Assembly: GCF_000346465.2 (NCBI RefSeq)
Contig: NC_034009.1
Coordinates: 4,425,269 to 4,489,268 of the forward strand
From: Prunus persica
Lineage: Eukaryota; Streptophyta; Magnoliopsida; Rosales; Rosaceae
DNA: 64,000 nt
Direction: 5' to 3'
Shown here: positions 1-12,832 of the stretch, piece by piece
How positions within the stretch are numbered: the stretch's first letter is position 1
Layout of the letters: each line of letters begins with the position of its first letter
Made by a program: the position numbers and the translations under genes
Notes under the pieces: model-generated
Database searches by the model: none
Told to the model about the DNA's origin: nothing
The model's input: only the letters and a program-made list of their open reading frames with translations

Positions 1-420
1 TAATATTTATGTATACGTCACTATCATATATCCGGTACTATCATCAAGTCATGAATACGTATCTATTCATGTGGACAGTACATTTGCCAGTACAGTTATC
101 ATCCATGTGTACGGCATATGAAACAATACGGTACTGTTACATCATTAAGGAACCCCAGGTCTTTATTTACATGTCAGGGATCAAGGACCCTCAAGTCCGA
201 TCACATGTTTACAAATATAGTACCGGAGAGACTGCCAGCTCATCATCATCAAGGATCTTCAAGTCATGACCTTACAGTATGATGAGGATCAAGGAACTTC
301 GGGTCCTGATCGGCATACTGTAAAAATCCATCATACAGCACATTTAATCCATAAAATAAAAAAAAACACAATAACTTACTTCCCGGGGAAATATACCCGC
401 ACTACATCTTAAATAACAAA
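1..420. other. unassigned repeat-like sequence at left edge
   Basis: AT-rich sequence containing near-duplicate phrases such as TCAAGGATCTTCAAGTCATG and related variants around 175-300, with short inverted motifs (CGGTACT and AGTACCG). The style resembles the end of a larger mobile element cut by the window edge, but no terminal repeat, polymerase fragment or known family can be recognised. An 86-codon open frame at 9-269 has no family likeness and is not called a gene. Confidence 0.3.
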
Positions 421-3400
421 AAATGCCCGATAAGTTTTCCCCCGAAGAAAATATTGCTGCCGACGAAATTTCGTCGGGAAAGGTCTTAATTTTAAAAAAT
501 AAGTATAAACTTAGGATGTTTAGGTTAATTAATTTATAAAATTTTTATTTTTAGTAACTACATAATATATCTGGAGATTTAATTAGTTGAATTAGCAATT
601 ATATTTTAATTATTTTATTTATTTAATGACTGATTATGATTAAATATTTTAATTAACTTCATGAATTATATTACTTAATGAATAGTAATTCAATTTTCTC
701 TTCTTCTTTTTCTCCTTTACTAATCAAAGTAATTAAAAAAGTGAAATACATACCATGCTACTTAAAGGGTGTAGCCTACCTTTTCATTAAAAAAAAATAA
801 TAATAAATAATTTTAAAAAAAAAAAACTGAGTATAGCCGTGCGGCTATACTATTTTTAATATAAAAAGGCGCCACGTGTCGACTTTTTAAAAAAACACCG
901 AGTATAGCCGTGCGGCTGTACTATTTTTGGTCTTACAAAAGGAGCCTCCAGGGATTAGGCGCCACGTGTCCCCAAAAAGTATAGCCGCCCGGCTAGACTA
1001 TTTTTCAAAAAGAAAAATATAGTACAGCCGCACGGCTATACTATGTAAATATAGTATTTAATAAATAAATAAAAGAAAGGACCCTCCAAGTTGCATTAGC
1101 TTGTACTTTATAGATATTAATTTGCTAGTTTAAACATATCCATATTTTTAAACTTTATACTTTTCAAAAAAAAAAAAACACATGAACACTTCTCCCGACG
1201 AAATTTCGTCGGCAAAGATCTATGCCGACAAAATTTGCCGGATTAGGTTTCCCCCGACGAAAATATCTTTGCCGACGAAATTTCGTCGGGAAAGGTCTTA
1301 ATTTTAAAAAATAAGTATAAACTTAGGATGTTTAGGTTAATTAATTTATAAAATTTTTATTTTTAGTAACTACATAATATATTTGGAGATTTAATTAGTT
1401 GAATTAGCAATTATATTTTAATTAGTTTATTTATTTAATGACTGATTATGATTAAATATTTTAATTAACTTCATGAATTATATTACTTAATGAATAGTAA
1501 TTCAATTTTCTCTTCTTCTTTTTCTCCTTTACTAATCAAAGTAATTAAAAAAGTGAAATACATACCATGCTACTTAAAGGGTGTAGCCTACCTTTTCGTT
1601 AAAAAAAAAAAAAAAAAAATTCAAAAAAAAACTGAGTACAGCCGTGCGGCTATCCTATTTTTAATATAAAAAGGCGCCACGTGTCGACTTTTTAAAAAAA
1701 CACCGAGTATAGCCGTGCGGCTGTACTATTTTTTGGCCTTAAAAAAAGGAGCCTCCAGGGATTAGGCGACACGTGTCCCCAAAAAGTATAGCCGCCCGGC
1801 TAGACTATTTTTCAAAAAGAAAAATATAGTACAGCCGCACGGCTATACTATGTAAATATAGTATTTAATAAATAAATAAAAGAAAGGACCCTCCCAGTTG
1901 CATTAGCTTGTACTTTATAGATATTAATTCGCTAGTTTAAACATATGCATATTTTTAAACTTTATACTTTTCAAAAAAAAAAAAAACACTAGAACACTTC
2001 TCCCGACGAAATTTCGTCGGCAAAGATCTATGCCGACAAAATTTGCCGGATTAGGTTTCCCCCGACGAAAATATCTTTGCCGACGAAATTTCGTCAGGAA
2101 AGGTCTTAATTTTAAAAAATAAGTATAAACTTAGGATGTTTAGGTTAATTAATTTATAAAATTTTTACTTTTAGTAACTACATAATATATTTGGAGATTT
2201 AATTAGTTGAATTAGCAATTATATTTTAATTAGTTTATTTATTTAATGACTGATTATGATTAAATATTTTAATTAACTTCATGAATTATATTACTTAATG
2301 AATAGTAATTCAATTTTCTCTTCTTCTTTTTCTCCTTTACTAATCAAAGTAATTAAAAAAGTGAAATACATACCATGCTACTTAAAGGGTGTAGCCTACC
2401 TTTTCATTAAAAAAAAAAAAAAAAAAATTTCAACAAAAAACTGAGTATAGCCGTGCGGCTATACTACTTTTAATATAAAAAGACACCACGTGTCGACTTT
2501 TTAAAAAAAACACCGAGTATAGCCGTGCGGCTGTACTATTTTTTGGTCTTAAAAAAAGGAGCCTCCAGGGATTAGGCGACACGTGTCCCCAAAGAGTATA
2601 GCCGCCCGGCCAGACTATTTTTCAAAAAGAAAAATATAGTACAGCCGCACGGCTATACTATGTAAATATAGTATTTAATAAACAAATAAAAGAAAGGACC
2701 CTCCAAGTTGGATTAGCTTGTACTTTATATATATTAATTTGCTAGTTTAAACATATCCATATTTTTAAACTTTATACTTTTCAAAAAAAAAAAAAACACA
2801 TGAACACTTCTCCCGACGAAATTTCGTCGGCAAAGATCTATGCCGACAAAATTTGCCGGATTAGGTTTCCCCCGACGAAAATATCTTTGCCGACAAAATT
2901 TCGTCGGGAAAGGTCTTAATTTTAAAAAAATAAGTATAAACTTAGGATGTTTAGGTTAATTAATTTATAAAAATTTTATTTTTAGTAACTACATAATATA
3001 TTTGGAGATTTAATTAGTTGAATTGGCAATTATATTTTAATTAGTTNNNNNNNNNNNNNNNNNNNNNNNNNNNNNNNNNNNNNNNNNNNNNNNNNNNNNN
3101 NNNNNNNNNNNNNNNNNNNNNNNNNNNNNNNNNNNNNNNNNNNNNNGATTATGATTAAATATTTTAATTAACTTCATGAATTATATCCTTAATGAATAGT
3201 AATTCAATTTTCTCTTCTTCTTTTTCTCCTTTACTAATCAAAGTAATTAAAAAAGTGAAATACATACCATGCTACTTAAAGGGTGTAGCCTACCTTTTCG
3301 TTAAAAAAAATTTAAAAAAAATTTTAAGAAAAAAAAAAAATTTTAAAAAAAAAAACTGAGTACAGCCGTGCGGCTATACTATTTTTAATATAAAAAGGCG

Positions 3401-6400
3401 CCACGTGTCGACTTTTTAAAAAAACACCGAGTATAGCCGTGCGGCTGTACTATTTTTTGGTCTTAAAAAAAGGAGCCTCCAGGGATTAGGCGACACGTGT
3501 CCCCAAAAAGTATAGCCGCCCGGCTAGACTATTTTTCAAAAAGAAAAATATAGTACAGCCGCACGGCTATACTATGTAAATATAGTATTTAATAAATAAA
3601 TAAAAGAAAGGACCCTCCAAGTTGCATTAGCTTGTACTTTATAGATATTAATTTGCTAGTTTAAACATATCCATATTTTTAAACTTTATACTTTTCAAAA
3701 AAAAAAAAAACACATGAACACTTCTCCCGACGAAATTTCGTCGGCAAAGATCTATGCCGACAAAATTTGCCGGATTAGGTTTCCCCCGACGAAAATATCT
3801 TTGCCGACGAAATTTCGTCGGGAAAGGTCTTAATTTTAAAATATAAGTATAAACTTAGGATGTTTAGGTTAATTAATTTATAAAAATTTTATTTTTAGTA
3901 ACTACATAATATATTTGGAGATTTAATTAGTTGAATTAGCAATTATGTTTTAATTAGTTTATTTATTTTATGACTGATTATGATTAAATATTTTAATTAA
4001 CTTCATGAATTATATTACTTAATGAATAGTAATTCAATTTTCTCTTCTTCTTTTTCTCCTTTACTAATCAAAGTAATTAAAAAAGTGAAATACATACCAT
4101 GCTACTTAAAGGGTGTAGCCTACCTTTTCAATAAAAAAAATTTAAAAAAAATAAAAAAATTTTAAAAAAAAAAAAACTGAGTATAGCCGTGCGGCTATAC
4201 TATTTTTAATATGAAAAGGCGCCACGTGTCGACTTTTTAAAAAAACACCGAGTATAGCCGTGCGGCTGTACTATTTTTGGTCTTAAAAAAGGAGCCTCCA
4301 GGGATTAGGCGCCACGTGTCCCCAAAAAGTATAGCCGCCCGGCTAGACGATTTTTCAAAAAGAAAAATATAGTACAGCCGCACGGCTATACTATGTAAAT
4401 ATAGTATTTAATAAATAAATAAAAGAAAGGACCCTCCAAGTTGCATTAGCTTGTACTTTATAGATATTAATTTGCTAGTTTAAACATATCCATATTTTTA
4501 AACTTTATACTTTTCAAAAAAAAAAAAAACACTTGAACACTTCTCCCGACGAAATTTCGTCGGCAAAGATCTATGCCGACAAAATTTGCCGGATTAGGTT
4601 TCCCCCGACGAAAATATCTTTGCCGACGAAATTTCGTCGGGAAAGGTCTTAATTTTAAAAAATAAGTATAAACTTAGGATGTTTAGGTTAATTAATTTAT
4701 AAAATTTTTATTTTTAGTAACTACATAATATATTTGGAGATTTAATTAGTTGAATTAGCAATTATATTTTAATTAGTTTATTTATTTAATGACTGATTAT
4801 GATTAAATATTTTAATTAACTTCATGAATTATATTACTTAATGAATAGTAATTCAATTTTCTCTTCTTCTTTTTCTCCTTTACTAATCAAAGTAATTAAA
4901 AAAGTGAAATACATACCATGCTACTTAAAGGGTGTAGCCTACCTTTTCATTAAAAAAAAAAAAAAAAAAATTTCAACAAAAAACTGAGTATAGCCGTGCG
5001 GCTATACTATTTTTAATATAAAAAGGCGCCACGTGTCGACTTTTTAAAAAAACACCGAGTATAGCCGTGCGGCTGTACTATTTTTTGGTCTTAAAAAAAG
5101 GAGCCTCCAGGGATTAGGCGACACGTGTCCCCAAAAAGTATAGCCGCCCGGCTAGACTATTTTTCAAAAAGAAAAATATAGTACAGCCGCACGGCTATAC
5201 TATGTAAATATAGTATTTAATAAATAAATAAAAGAAAGGACCCTCCAAGTTGCATTAGCTTGTACTTTATAGATATTAATTTGCTAGTTTAAACATATCC
5301 ATATTTTTAAACTTTATACTTTTCAAAAAAAAAAAAAACACTTGAACACTTCTCCCGACGAATTTTCGTCGGCAAAGATCTATGCCGACAAAATTTGCCG
5401 GATTAGGTTTCCCCCGACGAAAATATCTTTGCCGACGAAATTTCGTCGGGAAAGGTCTTAATTTTAAAAAATAAGTATAAACTTAGGATGTTTAGGTTAA
5501 TTAATTTATAAAATTTTTATTTTTAGTAACTACATAATATATTTGGAGATTTAATTAGTTGAATTAGCAATTATATTTTAATTAGTTTATTTATTTAATG
5601 ACTGATTATGATTAAATATTTTAATTAACTTCATGAATTATATTACTTAATGAATAGTAATTCAATTTTCTCTTCTTCTTTTTCTCCTTTACTAATCAAA
5701 GTAATTAAAAAAGTGAAATACATACCATGCTACTTAAAGGGTGTAGCCTACCTTTTCATTAAAAAAAAAAAAAAAAAAATTTCAACAAAAAACTGAGTAT
5801 AGCCGTGCGGCTATACTATTTTTAATATAAAAAGGCACCACGTGTCGACTTTTTAAAAAAAACACCGAGTATAGCCGTGCGGCTGTACTATTTTTTGGTC
5901 TTAAAAAAAGGAGCCTCCAGGGATTAGGCGACACGTGTCCCCAAAGAGTATAGCCGCCCGGCCAGACTATTTTTCAAAAAGAAAAATATAGTACAGCCGC
6001 ACGGCTATACTATGTAAATATAGTATTTAATAAACAAATAAAAGAAAGGACCCTCCAAGTTGGATTAGCTTGTACTTTATATATATTAATTTGCTAGTTT
6101 AAACATATCCATATTTTTAAACTTTATACTTTTCAAAAAAAAAAAAAACACATGAACACTTCTCCCGACGAAATTTCGTCGGCAAAGATCTATGCCGACA
6201 AAATTTGCCGGATTAGGTTTCCCCCGACGAAAATATCTTTGCCGACAAAATTTCGTCGGGAAAGGTCTTAATTTTAAAAAATAAGTATAAACTTAGGATG
6301 TTTAGGTTAATTAATTTATAAAAATTTTATTTTTAGTAACTACATAATATATTTGGAGATTTAATTAGTTGAATTAGCAATTATATTTTAATTAGTTTAT

Positions 6401-8487
6401 TTATTTAATGACTGATTATGATTAAATATTTTAATTAACTTCATGAATTATATTACTCAATGAATAGTAATTCAATTTTCTCTTCTTCTTTTTCTCCTTT
6501 ACTAATCAAAGTAATTAAAAAAGTGAAATACATACCATGCTACTTAAAGGGTGTAGCCTACCTTTTCATTAAAAAAAATTTAAAAAAAATTTTAAAAAAA
6601 AAAAAAAATTTTAAAAAAAAAAACTGAGTATAGCCGTGCGGCTATACTATTTTTAATATGAAAAGGCGCCACGTGTCGACTTTTTAAAAAAAACACCGAG
6701 TATAGCCGTGCGGCGGTACTATTTTTGGTCTTACAAAAGGAGCCTCCAGGGATTAGGCGCCACGTGTCCCCAAAAAGTATAGCCGCCCGGCTAGACTATT
6801 TTTGAAAAAGAAAAATATAGTACAGCCGCACGGCTATACTATGTAAATATAGTATTTAATAAATAAATAAAAGAAAGGACCCTCCAAGTTGCATTAGCTT
6901 GTACTTTATAGATATTAATTTGCTAGTTTAAACATATCCATATTTTTAAACTTTATACTTTTCAAAAAAAAAAAAAACACTTGAACACTTCTCCCGACGA
7001 AATTTCGTCGGCAAAGATCTATGCCGACAAAATTTGCCGGATTAGGTTTCCCCCGACGAAAATAGCTTTGCCGACGAAATTTCGTCGGGAAAGGTCTTAA
7101 CTTTAAAAAATAAGTATAAACTTAGGATGTTTAGGTTAATTAATTTATAAAATTTTTATTTTTAGTAACTACATAATATATTTGGAGATTTAATTAGTTG
7201 AATTAGCAATTATATTTTAATTAGTTTATTTATTTAATGACTGATTATGATTAAATATTTTAATTAACTTCATGAATTATATTACTTAATGAATAGTAAT
7301 TCAATTTTCTCTTCTTCTTTTTCTCCTTTACTAATCAAAGTAATTAAAAAAGTGAAATACATACCATGCTACTTAAAGGGTGTAGCCTACCTTTTCATTA
7401 AAAAAAAAAAAAAAAAATTTCAAAAAAAAACTGAGTATAGCCGTGCGGCTATACTATTTTTAATATAAAAAGGCGCCACGTGTCGACTTTTTAAAAAAAC
7501 ACCGAGTATAGCCGTGCGGCTGTACTATTTTTTGGTCTTAAAAAAAGGAGCCTCCAGGGATTAGGCGACACGTGTCCCCAAAAAGTATAGCCGCCCGGCT
7601 AGACTATTTTTCAAAAAGAAAAATATAGTACAGCCGCACGGCTATACTATGTAAATATAGTATTTAATAAATAAATAAAAGAAAGGACCCTCCAAGTTGG
7701 ATTAGCTTGTACTTTATAGATATTAATTTGCTAGTTTAAACATATCCATATTTTTAAACTTTATACTTTTCAAAAAAAAAAAAAACACTTGAACACTTCT
7801 CCCGACGAAATTTCGTCGGCAAAGATCTATGCCGACACAATTTGCCGGATTAGGTTTCCCCCGAAGAAAATATCTTTGCCGACGAAATTTCGTCGGGAAA
7901 GGTCTTAATTTTAAAAAATAAGTATAAACTTAGGATGTTTAGGTTAATTAATTTATAAAATTTTTATTTTTAGTAACTACATAATACATTTGGAGATTTA
8001 ATTAGTTGAATTAGCAATTATATTTTAATTAGTTTATTTATTTAATGACTGATTATGATTAAATATTTTAATTAACTTCATGAATTATATTACTTAATGA
8101 ATAGTAATTCAATTTTCTCTTCTTCTTTTTCTCCTTTACTAATCAAAGTAATTAAAAAAGTGAAATACATACCATGCTACTTAAAGGGTGTAGCCTACCT
8201 TTTCATTAAAAAAAATTTAAAAAAAATAAAAAATTTTTTAAAAAAAAAAATGAGTATAGCCGTGCGGCTATACTATTTTTAATATGAAAAGGCGCCACGT
8301 GTCGACTTTTTAAAAAAACACCGATTATAGCCGTGCGGCTGTACTATTTTTGGTCTTAAAAAAAGGAGCCTCCAGTGATTAGGCGACACGTGTCCCCAAA
8401 AAGTATAGCCGCCCGGCTAGACTATTTTTCAAAAAGAAAAATATAGTACAGCCGCACGGCTATACTATGTAAATATAGTATTTAATA
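421..8487. repeat. tandem array, unit about 808-820 bp, roughly ten copies
   Basis: Copies counted from the palindrome CGACGAAATTTCGTCG start near 1194, 2002, 2812, 3726, 4545, 5354, 6174, 6993 and 7801, with partial units at both ends (421-1193 and 7801-8487). Each unit holds, in order: a block of about 100 bp of CGACGAAATTTCGTCG-type palindromes; an AT-rich stretch; a conserved block with GGGTGTAGCCTACC; a variable A/T homopolymer; four hairpin motifs with arms GTATAGCCG and CGGCTATAC; two CACGTG cores between them; and a conserved AGGACCCTCCAAGTTGCATT tail. Units differ by few substitutions, mostly in the homopolymer. No coding frame is conserved between copies. It may be an amplified non-autonomous transposon; no superfamily is assigned. 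Confidence 0.95.
3047..3146. other. assembly gap (100 N)
   Basis: A run of exactly 100 N inside the tandem array. Comparison with neighbouring copies suggests only about 16-17 bases of one unit are missing if no whole unit was collapsed, so the 100 is a placeholder and the true copy number is uncertain. Confidence 0.99.
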
Positions 8488-9476
8488 TGGCGACGAAAAC
8501 GAGTCTAAGTTAATATGCAATAAAACACGGGCTTCCTCTACTTGGAAACCATGTTCTGTCTTCAATTCAATAATATATAACAATTAATAAGTTATTATAA
8601 TGTCTTTTTTTTATTTTATAATGTGGTATGCACATTATTCTCTTTTTTTATTTTGCTTAACAAACTTTGAAGTTTATTTTAAATAGAATTTGAGCTACTT
8701 CTTTATTTGACCATCTATTTTGCTCTTTATATATGGTGTCAACACTCCAGAGGAGATTCGAATTTGTGTGCATAGGGGTAGGTGGGCTTGGATGGATTGT
8801 GTCTTGCTTGGCTCCACCAATTGGATCCGACTAAAATGCATGCAGACCCAAATTTCGCCAGAGCTCATCCAAAAATTCTCCCTTACCAAATACATGCACT
8901 GGGCTAATTTTGTACCCAAAATCTAAATATCTGGGTTTGTCCTACTTGCGTTGGAGTTGGTATAATATTCTGATGTGTCGAGTGGTGTATGGATCAGCAT
9001 TCCCCAACGACAGAATGGCACGTGTTGTGAGGTGTGTAGCAGTTGGGCCAAAATGGTCTTGATATGATGATTGAATTAGAGCCTCTAATTCAAAACAAAT
9101 TACCAAATTAGCAATAGAGAAAGACCCGAGTATCTATACTCTTTCTCAGTCTCATCCTCATTTTATGAAAATGCCTAAGCAACATGATCTTACATATAAA
9201 AAAAATATCTACAAAATCAACTAAATTGACGTAAATTTTCTTTTAGAGTGGTTATTTATTCTTATCTACTTAAAATATTCATTGTATGACAGCCTATGCA
9301 TGAGTATTATATAACCTACCAAAAATGAAAAATGAGCCAATATTTTCGTACTAAAGTGATGTACCCAACAATTCCATGTATTCCCTTTGGTGCTTTTTCA
9401 TTAATTAATGTGGCATTCTATCCCACCACTGAAATGTTGTTTAACCAACGATTGGAAAATATAGTTTTGTTTTTTT
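8488..9476. other. intergenic, no gene recognised
   Basis: Sequence between the tandem array and the first SPH gene. Short overlapping frames at 8695-8926 on both strands have no family likeness. From about 9380 the sequence resembles 12385-12470 upstream of the second SPH gene (both contain TTCATTAATTAATGTGGCAT), so the SPH duplication unit begins here. Confidence 0.5.
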
Positions 9477-9800
9477 AGGGCCCGTTTGATAATCATTTCG
9501 ATTTTAGTTTTTAGTTTCCATTTTTCATTTTTTGGGCTAGAATATAGAGCAAAAAGAGGGAGAATGGAAGTGAGAATGAAAATAGAGATGAGATTGAGAG
9601 GGAAGATAGGAAGGAGGAGTAGCAAAAGTGAAAACAAAATTTAAAAATTGAAATCTACTTGAAATTGTTTTCACTTTTGTTACTTCTCCCCTCTCAATCT
9701 CATCCTCACTTCCAAATTCTCCCTCTCATTTTCCTCTATACTCTAACACAAAAAATGAAAATTTAAAACTAAAATTGAAATAGTTATCAAACGGACCCTT
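9477..9800. mobile_element. fold-back MITE
   Basis: The left end GGGCCCGTTTGATAATCATT and the reverse complement of the right end, GGGTCCGTTTGATAACTATT, form long terminal inverted repeats. The inner halves (GAGAGGGAAG-type against CTTCCCTCTC-type stretches) also pair, so nearly the whole 324 bp can fold into one hairpin. No clear target duplication is visible. It interrupts the upstream region of the first SPH gene; the equivalent upstream region of the second SPH gene at about 12470 lacks it. Confidence 0.75.
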
Positions 9801-10095
9801 TGGTCATTTTGATACAACTCCATCCCAATAACAAGTGGATGTATTCACTTATTTGCTTTCTAAAACTTACTTCAAATGTCATTTTTTCCCACTCGAGAAA
9901 TTGTTGTGGCACCTAACAATTCAATGTATTTTCTTATGTGTTTAAAATGTTGTGGCACCGACAATTGGATAAGTAAATTTTGTTTTCTTAATTAGTCACG
10001 TTGATTCAACTCTATCATCCCCCACATTTCCAACCTATAAATTGATACACACCCTGCAAACAAAATGTATATCCTCTTTACAAAAACAAAACACC

Positions 10096-10542
10096 ATGAT
10101 GAATCAATTGAGGGTGTTACTAGTGACATTTTTACTCGCAGCTATTGGTGTGGCTGCATTGCGTGACACACATGTCGGACTTAGCGACGGCATTCTTAAC
10201 AGGCATGTTAATATTACCAACGGTCTAGGTCCAGAAGTGGATCTTACTGTTCATTGTAAGTCCGCAGATGACGATCTAGGAAAACAACTGATTCATTATG
10301 GCTCTACCTATGGGTTTCATTTCAGAGTTAACATTTTTGGGGGTACACAATTCTATTGCAGCTTTAAGTGGCCTGGGCAATTCCATTGGTTTGACATTTT
10401 CATACAAGCTAGAGATCACTGCAAGAATTGTCCGTGGTTGATCAAAGCTGACGGTCCACGCAGATTTAACAGTGAAACTGGTAATTATGATGATGTATAT
10501 AAGTGGAACAAGCCCAGTAAATTTGTGTTGACGCATGGCTAG
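10096..10542 (+). CDS. S-protein homologue (SPH) 1, secreted
   Basis: A 148-residue protein of the plant self-incompatibility protein S1 family. Residues about 1-20 are a hydrophobic signal peptide ending AAIGVAA. The mature part shows the family landmarks: NITNGLGPEVDL, VHCKSADDDLG, GGTQFYCSFKW, FHWFDIF and DHCKNCPWLIKADGPRRF. Four cysteines (HCK, YCSF, CxxC) match the basic family pattern; the extra pair of the downstream genes is absent. The start at 10096 (MMNQLRV) was chosen because it begins the signal peptide and aligns with the second gene; a longer frame from 10042 overlaps the TATA box (TATAAAT at 10036-10042) and is unlikely. Single exon, typical of the family. Its C-terminal tail is nine residues longer than in its neighbour. 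Family members are secreted and act as ligands in poppy pollen rejection; the role of this copy is unknown. Confidence 0.93.
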   Translation: MMNQLRVLLVTFLLAAIGVAALRDTHVGLSDGILNRHVNITNGLGPEVDLTVHCKSADDDLGKQLIHYGSTYGFHFRVNIFGGTQFYCSFKWPGQFHWFDIFIQARDHCKNCPWLIKADGPRRFNSETGNYDDVYKWNKPSKFVLTHG

Positions 10543-11489
10543 GAGAAGAAACTTCAATGTGGGACTATAATATCCAGTCATATGATGTGGTGTGTCTAAG
10601 CAGTAAAACATAGCTATTGCATAAGCTTTGGAGTTTTGCATTCATATTTGTTCAACTTTTATCTTTGACTGATAATAAAATGAGAAATAGTTTGGATACA
10701 TTGTTTCAGTTTTCTAAGCCAGGTGAATGGGAAAGTTTTACTCATATTTGCCGTATTGTTAATGGAATGGCTCCCTTTATAATACGTGTTTTTTGTACTC
10801 TTTATTTCTATTGATCTAGTAAAATTCTATTGCGCTTTTATATATAAAAAAGAGAACCAGTCAGATCAGATTGCATGATATTGTTCTATCCTATTGATCC
10901 TTTTTCCCCCAAATAACTAGATAATACAACTATCATAAATTCATAAAGGATTGCTAAAAGTGTGATCCACTCAACTATCCTTTTCATAGGTCAGTTACGA
11001 ATCAAAGTGAATTATAATTTGCACCCTTCTGGTTTAGGATTTCTCACGGTTTATTATTATTTTATTTGGGATAAAAAAAAAATCAAAGCATAAGAAAAGC
11101 AACACAAAAATTTATTTTTCGAAACAATTTTGAGGGGCTTGGAGTATAAAAAAAGGCTGGTCTAATATAAGCCCCTACAATTTCTGTTTCCTAGACATCA
11201 ATCCACTAATTTTGAAATCTATATATAGTACCTAAATTCAAACTAAAACATATAAAAGGTCATAGTACTCCTACATATTTACATTGCTTGTCATATACTG
11301 CAAATAAGTCAACCTGACAATTTTCAAGCATGTCATTAGATCCCTCATTTCTAATTAATACTTCCTCATTTATAGCATATCAATGACTCTGTTTTTTTTT
11401 TTTTTTTTTTTTTGGTTGGCATTCCCTCTAATCCTTAAAATTTGGACCAATAAAAAAAATCCTAAATTTTTTACCAATAAAAAAATTCT
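10543..11489. other. 3' flank of SPH1 and intergenic
   Basis: The first about 400 bp, with AATAAAATGAGA near 10675 as a plausible polyadenylation region, are conserved in the 3' flank of the SPH relic at 27605-27850, including AATAACTAGATAATACAACT. A long T run lies at about 11390-11414. No gene recognised. Confidence 0.6.
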
Positions 11490-11790
11490 TAAATTATTAT
11501 CAATGCAATATAATGTACCTACAAATTTACCAATCTTGTATATATCCAATACGGGTAGTTAAACTATTTTCACAATATACCTATTAATGTGATGGCTTCA
11601 ATATACCTACAATATGTATATATCCAATACAATATAATAGGTAAATTATTATCAATACAATATAATGTATCTACAAATTTACCTATATATCTTGTATATG
11701 CCCAATACAGGTAGGTAAATTATTTTCACAATACACCCTAATGTGTTGGCTTTAATATACCTACAATATACCCACAATAGGTAAATTATA
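11490..11790. repeat. two-copy AT-rich tandem repeat, about 150 bp period
   Basis: The block beginning AAATTATTATCAATGCAATA near 11490 repeats near 11643 as AAATTATTATCAATACAATA. Both copies continue with TACAAATTTACC, a CAATACGGGTAG-like or CAATACAGGTAG-like piece, and TTTTCACAATA. No coding content. Confidence 0.75.
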
Positions 11791-12473
11791 AGTTATATTA
11801 GTATAATAGAAAATTATTAGGTAAATTATATCCAAAATGCGTTTATAAAAGTTAGGTATATTTTTTGAATAATAAGTAAATTCATACTAGGTACATTATT
11901 TTTTGTAAAAAAAGTAATAGGTACGTTATTTTTTCAATATAAAACAGTATGTATGCTATTATATTTATAAAACAATAATATAATACATAATTAATCACGT
12001 ATACTTCTAAAAAAAAACATTTTTTTAATTAAATTAACCGATTAGGTATGTTAAATATGAATTTATTGTTAAATTTTAAAAAAGTTCAAAATTAATTCCT
12101 ACATCCATAGGAGATCTTTCCAAATTCAAGTCATTAGTTACAATCCAATTAAAATTTGTTTCTATATTGGTTCCTACATTAATATACAAAATACAATAAT
12201 GACTTAGTTGGGGGTATTTTAGGGATTAAAAAAAGTACAATAAATTCAATTTTGCTATTGATTAGGTAACTTGTTGAGTTGGATCATAGTCATTAGGTTT
12301 TATTTAAAAATAATAGGATTCTATTCAAACAAAAATAAAAAGATGGGTTGTAGTTGAGAAAAAATGACTTTGAAGGGGTTAACATCAATTCCATGTAATC
12401 CCTTCTCTGCTTTTTCATTAATTAATGTGGCATTCTATATCGCCACTGAAAAAGTTGCACCAACAATTGCTCA
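11791..12473. other. AT-rich intergenic sequence
   Basis: Degenerate AT-rich sequence repeating short AGGTACATTATTTTTT-like phrases, with no gene. From about 12385 it becomes the SPH upstream region shared with 9380-9470. Confidence 0.5.
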
Positions 12474-12738
12474 TGTTGATAACAGAAGAAGAAAGAAGAA
12501 TCGAGAAGCTTCATGATGATAGAGAGAAAACAGAAAAGAAGAAGAATTCAAGAAACTGATCTTTCTGTTATTGACCAATGACTTACACTTTACGCGCGAT
12601 AGGTTTTTATATCACAAGTACATCAATAGCAGCCAAGTAATCGAGTTAACTAATCTAACCAACCTGAGACTAAACACATGATTTACTATAGCAGCCTAAC
12701 AATACTCCCGCGTCAGCAAACTCATCATTAGGCAAACA
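12474..12738 (-). mobile_element. copia-type 3' LTR fragment
   Basis: Read on the minus strand, 12701 to 12474 runs from TGTTAGGCTGC to TTATCAACA (TG...CA ends, 228 bp) and contains a TATAAAA-type box in the middle. Immediately before it on that strand is the purine-rich GACGCGGGAGTAT, which looks like a polypurine tract next to a Ty1/copia 3' LTR. About 37 bp of internal sequence remain, so this is the 3' end of a truncated element. It replaces sequence upstream of the second SPH gene and stops about 30 bp from its TATA box. Confidence 0.6.
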
Positions 12739-12832
12739 GATTCAACTCTATCATCCCACATTTCCAACCTATAAATTGATAAACACCCTGTAAACAAAAT
12801 GTATATCCTCCTTACAAGAACAAAACACAAAG

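Noticed and set aside
8097..8282. 61-codon frame in the tandem array
   Set aside because: Present only where the A/T spacer length happens to keep it open; other copies break it.
421..8487. CRISPR-like or other spacer array
   Set aside because: The repeat unit is about 0.8 kb with no unique spacers, in a plant genome.
10042..10095. Upstream in-frame starts of SPH genes (10042, 24570, 28747, 30339, 33459, 37626)
   Set aside because: They place non-hydrophobic residues before the signal peptide and mostly fall upstream of or on the TATA box.
10276..10641. Antisense open frames of 60-121 codons over nearly every SPH gene
   Set aside because: They mirror conserved codons of the sense genes, lack family likeness, and sense copies have signal peptides and TATA boxes.
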